Shown here: piece after piece, positions 27,857-39,882 of the stretch
How positions within the stretch are numbered: the first letter of the stretch is position 1
How the letters are laid out: every line of letters starts with the position of its first letter
NCBI GenBank assembly: GCA_002685965.1
Contig: NYZE01000085.1
Location: 1-39,882 of the forward strand
Source: Planctomycetota bacterium
GTDB lineage: Bacteria > Planctomycetota > UBA1135 > GCA-002748355
DNA: 39,882 nt
Direction: 5' to 3'
Notes under the pieces: model-generated
Database searches by the model: none
What the model was told of the DNA's origin: nothing
The model's input: the letters and a program-made list of their open reading frames with translations, nothing else
Program-made: the position numbers and the translations under genes

Positions 27857-30800
27857 ATGTCACGTAGCCAACTCGGCCTGGTTGTCATCCTCATCGTCGC
27901 TGCCGTGGCAGCCTTCTTGTCGCTCAACGGTGATCCCGCCGCGACCGGCGACCCGTCGACTGGCACCCATCCCTCGCGCACCGAGGGCGGGATCGATGAC
28001 TCCGAACCCGTCATCGACCCCACTGGCAGAGTCGGCACGTCACCCGCTGAGCAGGGCGCCAAGCGCGTCGAGGCCAAAGCCCAGACCCCGCGCGAGGAAG
28101 AGGCCGCCGTGCTGACCGGCCTGGTCACCGACAGCCGTGGACCGATCGCCAACGCAAAGATCAGCTGGTACAACGGGACCAAGCTCGAGCAGCGCATCGG
28201 CGGCCTGGGAGAACTGGCGGACGTCGACTTCAGCCAGATCATGGAACAGCTGAAGAGCAGCGCCAAGCGCGACGCCATTGAAGCGCGCACCGGCGACGAC
28301 GGACGCTTCCGACTACTCCTTCCGAAGAGCCAACTGCCGCTGCGAAAGCCCATCAAGCTCGAGATCAGCGCCAAGGGCTACTTGAGCACCTCGCCAAAAG
28401 TGACGCCGCGACCCGGCGACAAGACCGACATCGGCACCGTGACGCTCGAGCGCGGCATCGTGCTCAGTGGAGTCGTGCAGAATGCGAACGGCCTACCGAT
28501 CAAGGGCGCGCACCTCTCGCAAGTCAGCGCCGACATACCCTTCGCCTTCGGGGCACTGTTCGACCTGGGCAACCTCGGCAAACGCGAGGCGACCGATGCC
28601 GATGGACGCTTCGAGTTGACCCTGCGCAAGCCCGGCGAGATTCGCCTGCGCGCCAAACACGCCGACTACGCGTACGCAGAATGGAACGGCAAGGCAAAGC
28701 GAGGTGACACCATCGATCACATCGTGATCCGTTTCGCCCCACCGGCCCGCATCAGCGGCAGGGTCACCGGCTTGCCCGACGGAACCGAAGTGTCGGTCGC
28801 CGCCCAACGTGTACGCGAGAAGAAGGACGATACACCACTCGCCGGGATGTTCGAGTCCGTCATGGCGCAAGCAGTCCCGGTGCTGGGAGGCGGCGGCGAA
28901 CGCAAGTCCAAGGTCGATGCTCAAGGAGTCTTCCAACTCAAGGGGCTGGCACAAGACAAGCGCTACAAGGTCTGGGCGCAGACGAAACGCGGCAAGTACC
29001 GCACGGTGCGTTGTTCGGAGATCGCAACGGTGTCGGCCGGAGAAAGAGGCCTGCGCATCGTCTATGCGCCCGGGGTCCGCGTGACCCTCCGGGTTGTCGA
29101 CCAGGCCTCCGGCGAGCCGCTGACCAGTTACACCGTCCGCGCGGGGCTGACCAAGAAGATCGAGTTTGGACCGTTCTCGACTCCGACCACCAACCCCATC
29201 AAACAGCAGGTGAAGCCCGACAAGGACGGCCGCGTCGAGCTGCTCGACCTGCGCCCCACCGGCGATCACGGCAAGCTGACGATCGAGCTCAAGGCGACTG
29301 GTTACCGCAAGCTCACCAAGAGAGACCTGCGCGTGCCGGCCAAGGGATCGATCGACCTGGGCGTGTTCCGGCTCGAGCCGGCGAAGATCGTGCGCGTGCA
29401 CGTGAGCGACCGCGCCCCCGGCGAGCCGATCGCCAAGGCCCGCGTCAAGCTCGTGTCAGGCAAGTCGCCGCGACTTGCCCGAAACGTCACGCCGCCCGCT
29501 GCCGGCTTGTCGTCGCTCTTCAGCGGCGAACGCTCAAGTGCCAGAACCGACAAGGACGGTTGGTGCGAACTGACGGCCCTGCGCGTCTCGCCGTACCGCA
29601 TCGAGGTGCGGAGCCCCAAGCACGCCAGGCACCACAGCGATGCCCTGCAGCTCGCCCCAGGCGGCAAGAACGAGCACCGCTTCACCCTGTCGAAGGGCGC
29701 TACGATCGAGGTTGCGGTCGTCGACCCGCGCTCCAAAGCAATCGCCGACACCCGGGTCTCGCACAAGCGCGAAGATGGCAGCACCGACTCCGAGACCACC
29801 GACGCATCTGGAGTCGCGCACTTCAACCACCTCGTGCCCGGTGAACACCGCTTCCGTCTCGACAAGCCCTCGGACGAGGATTTCCTCAACATCAGCATCG
29901 ACTTCGCGTCGAGTTCGTCGAAGAAGGACAAGCCCGAGGCGCCGTGGACAACGGTGACCGTTGCCGACCTCGCTACCGCGACCTTGACTCTGACACAACC
30001 GCTGCGCGGCGCTCTGCACGGCACGATCACCGTCAACGCCGCACCGTTGGCTGGCGCACGCGTGGCGCTCAGGCCTCGCGATGAGCCTGTCTCGGGTTCC
30101 GGTCAGGCCGAGTCCATCCTGCTCGGCAGCCTCGGCAGCCTCGGCGACTTCGCCGGGCTCGGCGGCAAGAAGGGGAAGACCGACCCCAGAGGTCGCTACC
30201 GCATCGACAACTGGCCGACCGGTGAGTACCGCCTGCGCATCTCGCACAAGGACCTCTCAACCCCGGCGACCGCCATGGTCGTCGTCACCGAGGGCGAGTC
30301 CAGACATGACGTCGCGCTGCTCACGGCGAGCATCACCGGACGCGTCACCGACGCCGAGGGCGAGCCGATCGCACGCGCGCGGATCCAGGTCCTGGCAGCG
30401 GGCAAAGGCGCCGACAATCGCACCGCCCTCGCCCTTACCGCGATGAGCGAGATGGGCGAGATGTTCGGCTTGAAGCAGCAGGGGATCAAGACTCGCGCCA
30501 ACGGCACCTACCGGGTCGACGGCATATCGGCTGGCCGAACGCTGGTGCTGCGCGCCACGTCGTCCTCGCACGTCCCCGCCAACAGCGCTGAGATCCGCCT
30601 CGTCGAGGGACAGACCAAGAGCGGCGTCGACTTCAAGCTCGAGGAAGGGGGAGCCATCCGCATCTCGGTCGCCGAGCCGGTCCAAATGGCCGCGGTCCAG
30701 GCAACGCTCAAGGGCGACACCAAGAACGTTCCGCGCTTCGCCATGCTGAAGAAGGGACGCGCCGTCCTGAAGGGGCTCGAGCCTGGCGTGTGGCTGCTTG

Positions 30801-30883
30801 AACTGAGGTCGCAGAGGGACAAGGGTATGGGAACCAAGACAGTCACGGTCGAAGCAGGCAAGACCCAGCGCGTCGACTGGTAG
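27857..30883 (+). CDS. membrane-anchored protein with serial carboxypeptidase-regulatory-like domains
   Basis: A 1008-aa protein with an N-terminal anchor (LGLVVILIVAAVAAFLSL, about 6-23) and then a Ser/Thr/Pro/Glu-rich spacer. At least seven beta-sandwich repeats of the CarboxypepD_reg type follow. Their starts read TGLVTDSRGPIANAKISW (about 86), LSGVVQNANGLPIKGAHL (201), ISGRVTGLPDG (298), LRVVDQASGEPLTSYTV (408), VHVSDRAPGEPIAKARV (511), LHGTITVNAAPLAGARV (720) and ITGRVTDAEGEPIARARI (826). No peptidase catalytic domain is present, so it is an adhesive or structural surface protein of unknown partner. A LGSLGSLGDFAGLGG stretch near 755 is low complexity. The ATG has AAGG 6 nt upstream. It is 13 nt ahead of the DUF2786 gene. 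Confidence 0.85.
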   Translation: MSRSQLGLVVILIVAAVAAFLSLNGDPAATGDPSTGTHPSRTEGGIDDSEPVIDPTGRVGTSPAEQGAKRVEAKAQTPREEEAAVLTGLVTDSRGPIANAKISWYNGTKLEQRIGGLGELADVDFSQIMEQLKSSAKRDAIEARTGDDGRFRLLLPKSQLPLRKPIKLEISAKGYLSTSPKVTPRPGDKTDIGTVTLERGIVLSGVVQNANGLPIKGAHLSQVSADIPFAFGALFDLGNLGKREATDADGRFELTLRKPGEIRLRAKHADYAYAEWNGKAKRGDTIDHIVIRFAPPARISGRVTGLPDGTEVSVAAQRVREKKDDTPLAGMFESVMAQAVPVLGGGGERKSKVDAQGVFQLKGLAQDKRYKVWAQTKRGKYRTVRCSEIATVSAGERGLRIVYAPGVRVTLRVVDQASGEPLTSYTVRAGLTKKIEFGPFSTPTTNPIKQQVKPDKDGRVELLDLRPTGDHGKLTIELKATGYRKLTKRDLRVPAKGSIDLGVFRLEPAKIVRVHVSDRAPGEPIAKARVKLVSGKSPRLARNVTPPAAGLSSLFSGERSSARTDKDGWCELTALRVSPYRIEVRSPKHARHHSDALQLAPGGKNEHRFTLSKGATIEVAVVDPRSKAIADTRVSHKREDGSTDSETTDASGVAHFNHLVPGEHRFRLDKPSDEDFLNISIDFASSSSKKDKPEAPWTTVTVADLATATLTLTQPLRGALHGTITVNAAPLAGARVALRPRDEPVSGSGQAESILLGSLGSLGDFAGLGGKKGKTDPRGRYRIDNWPTGEYRLRISHKDLSTPATAMVVVTEGESRHDVALLTASITGRVTDAEGEPIARARIQVLAAGKGADNRTALALTAMSEMGEMFGLKQQGIKTRANGTYRVDGISAGRTLVLRATSSSHVPANSAEIRLVEGQTKSGVDFKLEEGGAIRISVAEPVQMAAVQATLKGDTKNVPRFAMLKKGRAVLKGLEPGVWLLELRSQRDKGMGTKTVTVEAGKTQRVDW

Positions 30884-30886
30884 GCT
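30881..30886 (+). promoter_or_regulatory. possible -10 (TAGGCT) of the DUF2786 gene, overlapping a stop codon
   Basis: TAGGCT starts with the TAG stop of the upstream gene and ends 10 nt before the GTG at 30897. It is one base farther than the other leaderless candidates, so read-through from upstream is equally likely. Confidence 0.2.
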
Positions 30887-30896
30887 TCCCGCCTGC

Positions 30897-31943
30897 GTGA
30901 GCGATCTCTCCCGACACTGGCACCTCGAGCTCTACGCTTGGTGGTCCTTCTACAACGATGAGTACGCGGCTGAACGCCTGCGGCGGCCAGCGATCCGCAT
31001 CGACGCGAGCACCTCGCACCACGGCTCGTGGAACGCGGCTCGGCGCGAGATCACGATCAGCCAAGCGCACATCCTCGCGCACCCATGGCACGAGGTCATG
31101 GCCACGTTGCGCCATGAGATGGCCCACCAGTACGCCGACGAGATCCTTGGCGCAGTCAACGAGACGCCGCACGGGCCGCTGTTTCGCCAAGCGTCCAATC
31201 TGTTACGAGTGACACCGAAGAAGTCGGATACGCCTGACGCTAGCGACGCACGCACCCGTGCCCTCGACAAGGTCACCAAGCTGCTCGCTCTGTCCGCGAG
31301 CCCCAACGAAAGCGAGGCAGCGGCGGCCATGCGCAAGGCGCACGAGCTCCTGGCCAAGCACAACATCCGCATGGTCGAGGCCGACGCGGAACGGCGCTTC
31401 ACGTTTCGCACGCTCGGCACGGTCAAGAAGCGACACCAGGCCTGGGAGTACACGCTCGCCTCGCTACTGAATGAGTTCTTCTTCGTCGAGACGATCTGGG
31501 CGCGCGGCTTCGATGCGAAGAACGCGACACGGGGCACCAACCTCGAGGTCTACGGCACGGTCGAAAACCTCGACATGGCGGAATACGTGTGGCGCTTCCT
31601 TGTGGGCCTCCTGCCAAATCTGTGGACCGACTACCGCACCAGCAACGGCCTGCGGAGCAACGCTGAGCGCATGCGTTTCTTCGACGGCGTACTGCGCGGC
31701 TTCGCCGACAAGCTCGGCGACGAACGACGCCGTCTGCACGAAGAGCGCGCCTTGGTCTGGACCGGCGACCCGGCACTCGAGTCCTGGTTCCGCCACCACA
31801 ACCCGCGCGTGCACATGGTCGCCACTGGCGGCGGTCGCGCCTCAGCGGCCTACCACGATGGCATGGCGGCCGGTCGCGACGTCACCATTCACAGACCGGT
31901 GGCGCGACAGGGCGCCTCGCAAAAGCTCTTGCCGGGGAGCTGA
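30897..31943 (+). CDS. DUF2786 protein with SprT-like zinc-metalloprotease start
   Basis: A 348-aa predicted cytoplasmic protein. The N-terminal part has a zinc-binding HEMAHQYADE (about 74-83) inside a SprT-like fold (ITISQAHILAHPWHEVMATL). The DUF2786 helical motif follows (KVTKLLALSASPNESEAAAA, MRKAHELLAKHNI, about 122-154). The rest (EYTLASLLNEFFFVETIW, LEVYGTVENLDMAEYVW) matches the usual C-terminal partner domain of DUF2786 proteins. The Zn-His-Glu motif suggests a peptidase or a DNA-repair-like role; no substrate is known. The GTG start is the earliest one that keeps the fold. A methyltransferase gene begins 2 nt after the stop, so the two are co-translated or at least co-transcribed. 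Confidence 0.87.
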   Translation: MSDLSRHWHLELYAWWSFYNDEYAAERLRRPAIRIDASTSHHGSWNAARREITISQAHILAHPWHEVMATLRHEMAHQYADEILGAVNETPHGPLFRQASNLLRVTPKKSDTPDASDARTRALDKVTKLLALSASPNESEAAAAMRKAHELLAKHNIRMVEADAERRFTFRTLGTVKKRHQAWEYTLASLLNEFFFVETIWARGFDAKNATRGTNLEVYGTVENLDMAEYVWRFLVGLLPNLWTDYRTSNGLRSNAERMRFFDGVLRGFADKLGDERRRLHEERALVWTGDPALESWFRHHNPRVHMVATGGGRASAAYHDGMAAGRDVTIHRPVARQGASQKLLPGS

Positions 31944-31945
31944 CC

Positions 31946-32725
31946 GTGGTCCGACTACCGGGCGCCTTCGACTTCCAGACCCTGCGCCGCAACTGGGAAG
32001 CCTTGGCGCGCGAGGATCCGTTCTGGGCCGTGCTCACGGACCCGGACAAACGCGGCGGCAAGTGGCACCCCGGCGACTTCCTCGCATCGGGTCGCGCCGA
32101 CGTGGAGCTGTCGCTGGCCTGGGTGCGCGGCCACGCCCCGGCCATGCGCACACGACGCGCCCTCGACTTCGGCTGTGGCGCCGGCCGCTTGACGCTGGCC
32201 CTCGCCGAGCACTTCGACGAGGTCGTCGGCGTCGACATCGCGCCGTCGATGCTCGCGGCGGCGCGTGAACTCGACACGACCGACGGACGCTGCACCTGGC
32301 TGCTGGCCGAACAACCCGAGCTGCCCGGACTCGCGGACCGGAGCTTCGACCTGGTGTACTCGAGCATCGTGTTGCAGCACATGCCACCGCCCATTTTGAA
32401 GCGCTGCCTGGCAGAACTGGGCCGCCTCACCGGTGACGTGCTGGCTGTGCAGGTGCCACACGCGCCCCGGATAGGGCTCCGCGCCAGCCGATCGTACCTG
32501 TTACGCGCGATCGGCAGCCTACGTGCCAGGGCCCGTCACCGCTTGGCGCGATTGCGTGCTGGCAGGCGCCCAGCCATGGAAATGCACGCAGTGCCCCGAG
32601 CCGACGTCACAGCGGTACTGCGTGGCGCGGGCCTTGACCTACTCGCCGTCGACGAAGACGACAAGGCCGGGCCGAGCTGGGTCAGCCTGCGCTACTGCGC
32701 GACTCGAACCAGAGTCGAGAGCTAG
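31946..32725 (+). CDS. class I SAM-dependent methyltransferase
   Basis: A 259-aa methyltransferase. Motif I is ALDFGCGAGRLTLALAEHF (about 72-90), with the acidic residue for the ribose in VVGVDIAPSMLAAAREL (about 93-109) and a motif IV-like FDLVYSSIVLQHM (about 133-145). The GTG start is 2 nt after the DUF2786 stop (TGA-CC-GTG). The C-terminal part is basic (RSYLLRAIGSLRARARHRLARL), possibly for nucleic acid or a membrane surface. The substrate cannot be told from the sequence; it has the general methyltransferase fold (Methyltransf_11/25 type). Confidence 0.85.
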   Translation: MVRLPGAFDFQTLRRNWEALAREDPFWAVLTDPDKRGGKWHPGDFLASGRADVELSLAWVRGHAPAMRTRRALDFGCGAGRLTLALAEHFDEVVGVDIAPSMLAAARELDTTDGRCTWLLAEQPELPGLADRSFDLVYSSIVLQHMPPPILKRCLAELGRLTGDVLAVQVPHAPRIGLRASRSYLLRAIGSLRARARHRLARLRAGRRPAMEMHAVPRADVTAVLRGAGLDLLAVDEDDKAGPSWVSLRYCATRTRVES

Positions 32726-32803
32726 AGACCGAGTGTCGACAGGGTGATCGTCTTGTCGGACACTACGGACTTCGAACCCATCCCGTCGCGTTTGAGGTAA
32801 CTC

Positions 32804-34330
32804 ATGCACTTTGCGTCGATCTGGTCCATCGCGTTGAACCCCTTCGTTGTCGCGATCGTCCTCTACCTCCTCGCGCTGGTCGGTGTGGGCTTCTACAAGG
32901 CGAGGAGCGTCAAGAACAGCGACGATTTCATGGTCGCGGGTCGCTCGCTGCCGTGCTTCGTGCTCGTCGGCACACTCTTGGCGACGTGGATCGGCAGCGG
33001 TTCGCTGTTCAGTGGAGCCGGCTTGGGCTACCGCAACGGGCTGGCGGGGTTGTGGTCGAGCGGCGGCGCCTGGATCGGCATCGTGCTGGTGTTCTTCATC
33101 GCCAAGCGCATCCGCAGCCTCGGCAAGGTCACCGTGCCAGACGTTTTCGAGATGCGCTACGGCAAGCTGGCAGCGACGCTGGCGACCATCACGACCGTCA
33201 TCGCCTACCTGACGATTGTCTCCTACCAGTTCAAGGGTGGCGGCAAGGTGCTGACGATCATCACCGAGGGCGCGATTAGCATCGAGGCTGGGATCGTGAT
33301 CACGGCGCTCTTCGCCATCCTCTACACCTTGCTCGCCGGCATGCTCTCGGTCGTCTACACCGACGTGGTCAACGGCATCCTCATGTCGATCGGCTGCCTG
33401 GCCACACTCGGCTACATGCTCGTCCATGTCGGTGGGCTCGATGCGGTCATCTCGTCGGCCGAGGCGGCGGGCAAGTGGAGCCTCTTCGGACACTGGGCAG
33501 CCGAGAGCAAGAGCGGTGCCTCGGGACCGATCATCGCCATCAGCTTCTGTGTACCGACGATGCTGCTCTTGCTCGGTGACGCGAACATGTACCAGCGCAT
33601 CTTCAGCGCGCGGAACCCCAGCACGGCCCGCAAGGCGGTCTTATTCTGGGTGATCGGGGTCGTGATCCTCGAGTCGTCGATCTCCCTGTTGGGCCTCACC
33701 GGGAGCGTGGCCGCGGAGCAGAACCTCATCCCCAACCTCGCCGCGAACGGAGCCAGCGGAACCGAGAACGTCATCCCGACCCTGGCGCTCAAGGGCGTGC
33801 CAACGGCGCTCGGGATGCTCCTCGTCGCCACGATGATGGCAGTCATCGTCTCGACGGCTGACTCCTTCCTCCTGATCCCCGCCACGAACCTGACGCGCGA
33901 TGTCTACCAGCGCTGGATCTCACCGCACGCGAGCCAGAAGCGCGTCATCCTGATCAGCCGCTTGCTGGTCCTCGGCCTCGGCTTCGTAGCCTTCCTCCTC
34001 GTCAACCAGTTCCCGACCGTGCTCGCAGCGGCCTACACCGCCTACCTGATCTACGGCGCCTCGATCACGCCGGCACTGCTCGCCGCCTTCCTGTGGAAGC
34101 GCGCAACGCGAACGGGGGCAGTCGCCTCCATCCTGACGGGAGCGGTGGTCACGCTGCTGTGGAAGTTCGGCCTCGACACCTCCTCGTGGCACCCACTCCT
34201 GCAGGAAGTGACCTTCCCGGCGGCAGGGCTGAGCATCTTTGCACTCGTCGCCGGTAGCCTCGTGACTCCGGCCCCGGACCGGAGGCTCTGGGAGCCGTTC
34301 TTCGCCCGGGGCGGAGCGCCGACGACCTAG
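32804..34330 (+). CDS. sodium:solute symporter (SSS family)
   Basis: A 508-aa inner-membrane transporter with about 13 helices. Family patterns are KNSDDFMVAGRSLP (after helix 1), ATWIGSGSLFSGAGLGY, GKVTVPDVFEMRYG, FKGGGKVLTIITEG, and ADSFLLIPATNLTRDVYQR with the Na+-site Ser/Thr just before (VSTADS). There is no DUF4212 partner, unlike the symporter at 9706, so it belongs to a different SSS subgroup. The start is supported by GAGG at 32794-32797, 6 nt before the ATG. It faces a sugar-kinase-like gene with a 4-nt gap; a shared substrate (amino sugar or sugar) is possible but not shown. Confidence 0.9.
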   Translation: MHFASIWSIALNPFVVAIVLYLLALVGVGFYKARSVKNSDDFMVAGRSLPCFVLVGTLLATWIGSGSLFSGAGLGYRNGLAGLWSSGGAWIGIVLVFFIAKRIRSLGKVTVPDVFEMRYGKLAATLATITTVIAYLTIVSYQFKGGGKVLTIITEGAISIEAGIVITALFAILYTLLAGMLSVVYTDVVNGILMSIGCLATLGYMLVHVGGLDAVISSAEAAGKWSLFGHWAAESKSGASGPIIAISFCVPTMLLLLGDANMYQRIFSARNPSTARKAVLFWVIGVVILESSISLLGLTGSVAAEQNLIPNLAANGASGTENVIPTLALKGVPTALGMLLVATMMAVIVSTADSFLLIPATNLTRDVYQRWISPHASQKRVILISRLLVLGLGFVAFLLVNQFPTVLAAAYTAYLIYGASITPALLAAFLWKRATRTGAVASILTGAVVTLLWKFGLDTSSWHPLLQEVTFPAAGLSIFALVAGSLVTPAPDRRLWEPFFARGGAPTT

Positions 34331-34340
34331 CCTGCTAGGT
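34325..34340. terminator. small hairpin spanning both stop codons of convergent genes
   Basis: ACCTAG (34325-34330) pairs with CTAGGT (34335-34340) around the loop CCTG. Each arm contains the TAG of one gene (34328-34330 plus; 34337-34335 minus). The stem is only 6 bp, so it is a weak terminator candidate. Confidence 0.3.
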
Positions 34341-35414
34341 GAGGAGCATCTCCCGCTCGTTCTGTTCCATGAACTCGACCATCGCCAACTGCACGCGCGC
34401 ACGTTCGAGGTTGTGGTGCTCGCGCGTGGTCTTGAAGTAGACGTCGCCGTTCAAGTAGTCAGCCAGGAAGCGCATGCCGATCGTCAGCGTCACGAGCTGC
34501 GCGGCGAACGGCATGAGTGCGCGCTCGCGCGGGCTCAACATATCGCTCGTCGCATCGAGGTAGCCGCGCGCCAGCGCCTGATACAGCGCCAGATCAGTGC
34601 CGGCACGGGATGCATCAGGCTCGTCTTCGGCCGAGGTGGCCGCCGTGAACCGGACCAGATCACCGAAGTCGTACAGCGACCACCCCGGCATGCATGTATC
34701 GAGGTCGACCACTGACACCGCGGCGCCGGTCTCGACGTCAAAAAGCACGTTATTGAGCTTGGTGTCCCCGTGCACGACCCGCACCGGGATGTCGCCAGCC
34801 TCTACGAGGTCCTCCATCACAGGAACTGTCCCGACCCGGTCAGAGACGAAGTCGATCTGCGCCGTGGCGTGGTCGCATCGCCCGGCCACGTCGGCGCTGA
34901 TCGCCTTCTGCAGCTGCGCCAGGCGGTGCGGCGCCGAGAAGAACTGCGGGATCGTCTCGGTCAGAGACGCCGCATCTAGGCCGCCAAGCCGCCTCTGAAA
35001 GCGACCGAACGCCCGCGCGGCGTCGTAGGCCATGTCCGTATCGCGGCAAACATCACACGACACGGTGCCCTCGATGAAGCGAAAGGTCCGCCAACACTCA
35101 CCCGCAGACTCGACCCAACTCGCCCCGTCGCGTGCCCGGATGAGCTCGAGCGGCCGGAATCCGTCCGCCTGCCCCGCCGCCGCAAGATGGCCCGTCACGA
35201 GCTCGACGTTGCGCATGAGCCCCGCCACATCACGGAACACCTCGCGGTTCATGCGCTGGTGCAGATAGCGGGTCTCCCCGCCTTCATGACGCCACCCGCT
35301 GACGAACGTGTCATGAATATGACCCCGCTCGAAAGGCGCCACACCCACGAAGTCTCCGTCCGTGAAGAAACTCGTACAGGCGGCAACGACCGCGGCATCT
35401 GGCTGCGTCATCAT
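34335..35414 (-). CDS. NahK-like aminoglycoside-phosphotransferase-family kinase
   Basis: A 359-aa small-molecule kinase. The catalytic loop is [15 protein letters not shown] (Brenner-type HGD, then N), and the Mg motif is [18 protein letters not shown], the pattern of N-acetylhexosamine 1-kinases (NahK: HxDTKLNN, VIDLDTxMPG). It probably phosphorylates a sugar or amino sugar at position 1. [20 protein letters not shown] near the C-terminus also agrees with that group. The start at 35414 (tandem ATG ATG) was chosen because TAGAAT lies 14 nt upstream; the frame is open to 35450. It is convergent with the symporter and divergent from glnS. A homoserine or choline kinase is less likely. Confidence 0.83.
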   Translation of the reverse strand: MMTQPDAAVVAACTSFFTDGDFVGVAPFERGHIHDTFVSGWRHEGGETRYLHQRMNREVFRDVAGLMRNVELVTGHLAAAGQADGFRPLELIRARDGASWVESAGECWRTFRFIEGTVSCDVCRDTDMAYDAARAFGRFQRRLGGLDAASLTETIPQFFSAPHRLAQLQKAISADVAGRCDHATAQIDFVSDRVGTVPVMEDLVEAGDIPVRVVHGDTKLNNVLFDVETGAAVSVVDLDTCMPGWSLYDFGDLVRFTAATSAEDEPDASRAGTDLALYQALARGYLDATSDMLSPRERALMPFAAQLVTLTIGMRFLADYLNGDVYFKTTREHHNLERARVQLAMVEFMEQNEREMLLT

Positions 35415-35428
35415 GGTGCGAGCAGGAG

Positions 35429-35434
35429 ATTCTA
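35429..35434 (-). promoter_or_regulatory. putative -10 (TAGAAT) of the NahK-like gene
   Basis: On the minus strand TAGAAT lies 14 nt before the tandem ATG at 35414. It is a good -10 match that would give a leader of a few nucleotides. Confidence 0.35.
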
Positions 35435-35491
35435 CATACCCAGCCACCACGATCAGAAGGCCGTAGACGTGGACCTCGCGGGCACTGCGTG

Positions 35492-35497
35492 CATGAT
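35492..35497 (+). promoter_or_regulatory. putative -10 (CATGAT) of glnS
   Basis: CATGAT lies 6 nt before the ATG at 35504. TGGACC at about 35470-35475 is a loose -35 with a 16-nt spacer. It is weaker than the TANNNT cases but has the same spacing, and it favours the ATG over the GTG at 35489. Confidence 0.3.
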
Positions 35498-35503
35498 CCT
35501 GCC

Positions 35504-37218
<1,715 letters not shown>

Positions 37219-37219
<1 letters not shown>

Positions 37220-37833
37220 TGGGTCGCCTGGCGACCCTTCTGCTCCTCCTCACGGCGTGCAAGGGCACGACGACGCCCGTTCAAGAGCCCAAGCCCAAAC
37301 CGGTGCTCGTGGTCATAGAGGTGGCGGAGCCCGAGACGGAAGTCGAAGCGCAGGGCAAGCCGTGGCGGCCGGAGACCAACAAACTGCCACCGGCGTTCGC
37401 GCCGAGGATGCCCGTGGGCGTCGAGGAGCTGCGCTTTGCGCCCGGCATGTTCACAGTCGGCGCGCCGGACTACTGGTCGTACGTCTTCGTGCTGCGCCTG
37501 AGGGACAAGTTCGCTGGCACCGACCGGCTAACGAAGCTCATCGAGCACTACTACGTCGGGCTCATCAGCACGGTCGCGGCCAACCGCGAGCGCGACCTGA
37601 CTCGCGCGCCGGCCAAGGTTTCCCTCGAAGCCCTCGGCAAGAATCGCTACCGGGCCAAGATCGACCTTATCGACGTGTTCGTGACCGGAAAGCCCGTGTT
37701 ACTCAACCTCGACCTCAGCCTCGTCGACCGCAATGACGGCACGTACGTGCTCGTGGCCGCCAGTCCCCAGCCGCGCACGCACGCCATTTGGCGTTCGATG
37801 GCACACCTACTGAAGAAACTGGCAGCCAAGTAG
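37219..37833 (+). CDS. lipoprotein of unknown function
   Basis: A 204-aa protein with a lipoprotein signal (MGRLATLLLLLTACKG; lipobox LTAC, Cys14). The mature part has a Pro/Glu/Lys-rich linker (about 20-60), then a folded region with YWSYVFVLRLRDKFAG and LTKLIEHYYVGLISTVAANR, and ends in LKKLAAK. I do not recognise the family. The ATG at 37219-37221 overlaps the last base of the glnS stop (TAATG), so it is translated by re-initiation after glnS. No related domain ties it to translation; probably envelope-located. Convergent with the S9 peptidase gene at 37940. Confidence 0.82.
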
Positions 37834-37904
37834 ACCGCTGTCGGCGACGAGCCCTGGATTGGTGATGCAGCTGCAGTTCGGGTGTCGCGCGGGAGGGGGC
37901 CTGT

Positions 37905-37919
37905 CGGCGTCCAACGCCG
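37905..37919. terminator. short hairpin between convergent genes
   Basis: CGGCGT (37905-37910) pairs with ACGCCG (37914-37919) around the loop CCA, a 6-bp GC-rich stem in the 106-bp gap between the lipoprotein and S9 peptidase genes. It may serve both directions. Confidence 0.3.
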
Positions 37920-37939
37920 CGAGCCTCACGGTGCGCTGA

Positions 37940-39882
<1,943 letters not shown>

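Noticed and set aside
27130-28374. Long minus frame across the divergent region and the start of the anchored repeat protein
   Set aside because: It overlaps two well-supported genes in other frames, and its composition (Ser/Arg, then Cys/Gln-rich) is shadow-like.
32768-32785. TTCGAAC reminiscent of a tRNA T-loop before the second symporter
   Set aside because: The flanking bases do not form the 5-bp T stem, and no acceptor, D or anticodon arms are found.

Overview
The window is a gene-dense, GC-rich stretch of bacterial chromosome. Several things fit the Planctomycetota: a Tricorn-type protease, a formylglycine sulfatase, a secreted toroid protein with a discoidin-like tail, a long anchored protein of carboxypeptidase-regulatory-like domains, a PhoD phosphatase with a jelly-roll-like front end, and many starts without a Shine-Dalgarno site. 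No rRNA or tRNA is present to settle the phylum, so this is an inference from gene content. I see no tRNA, rRNA, CRISPR array, insertion sequence or prophage.

Layout. 1-2852: a cut-off secreted protein with an FTP-like propeptide, two small unknown genes and an unknown exported protein. 3230-6359: psd (phosphatidylserine decarboxylase), then a PhoD-type phosphatase. 6416-11837 (minus): a transporter-protease operon of DUF4212 small subunit, sodium:solute symporter and Tricorn-like protease. 12000-15925 (plus): a sulfatase and a CocE/S15-type hydrolase. 15978-24950: a heterocycle (probably purine/urate) catabolic locus. It holds a YgfK-like reductase on plus, facing five minus genes joined by 4-nt overlaps or a 1-nt gap: XdhD-like molybdenum hydroxylase, SsnA-like amidohydrolase, two fold-type-II PLP enzymes and a nitrilase-family amidohydrolase. 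A hypoxanthine-DNA glycosylase is divergent from it at 24997. 25548-30883: two divergent large exported or anchored proteins. 30897-34330: DUF2786/SprT-like protein, methyltransferase and a second sodium:solute symporter. 34335-39882: a NahK-like sugar kinase, glnS with an overlapping lipoprotein gene, and a cut-off S9 (glutamyl-endopeptidase-like) peptidase.

How they work together. The most interesting region is the YgfK/XdhD/SsnA locus. It has the three signature enzymes of the E. coli yge-ygf purine cluster in shortened forms: YgfK lacks the GltD-like FAD/NAD(P)H domain, SsnA lacks the beta-sandwich composite domain, and no FAD subunit is present. In place of YgeW, YgeY, HydA and carbamate kinase there are a nitrilase-family enzyme and a second PLP enzyme. 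This looks like a variant ring-opening and deamination route.

A second window-wide signal is a -10-like hexamer (TANNNT) placed 6-9 nt before the start codon of most first-in-operon genes that lack a Shine-Dalgarno site. This is the known signature of leaderless transcription. It also helps choose starts, for example the GTG starts at 12000, 24950 and 27521.
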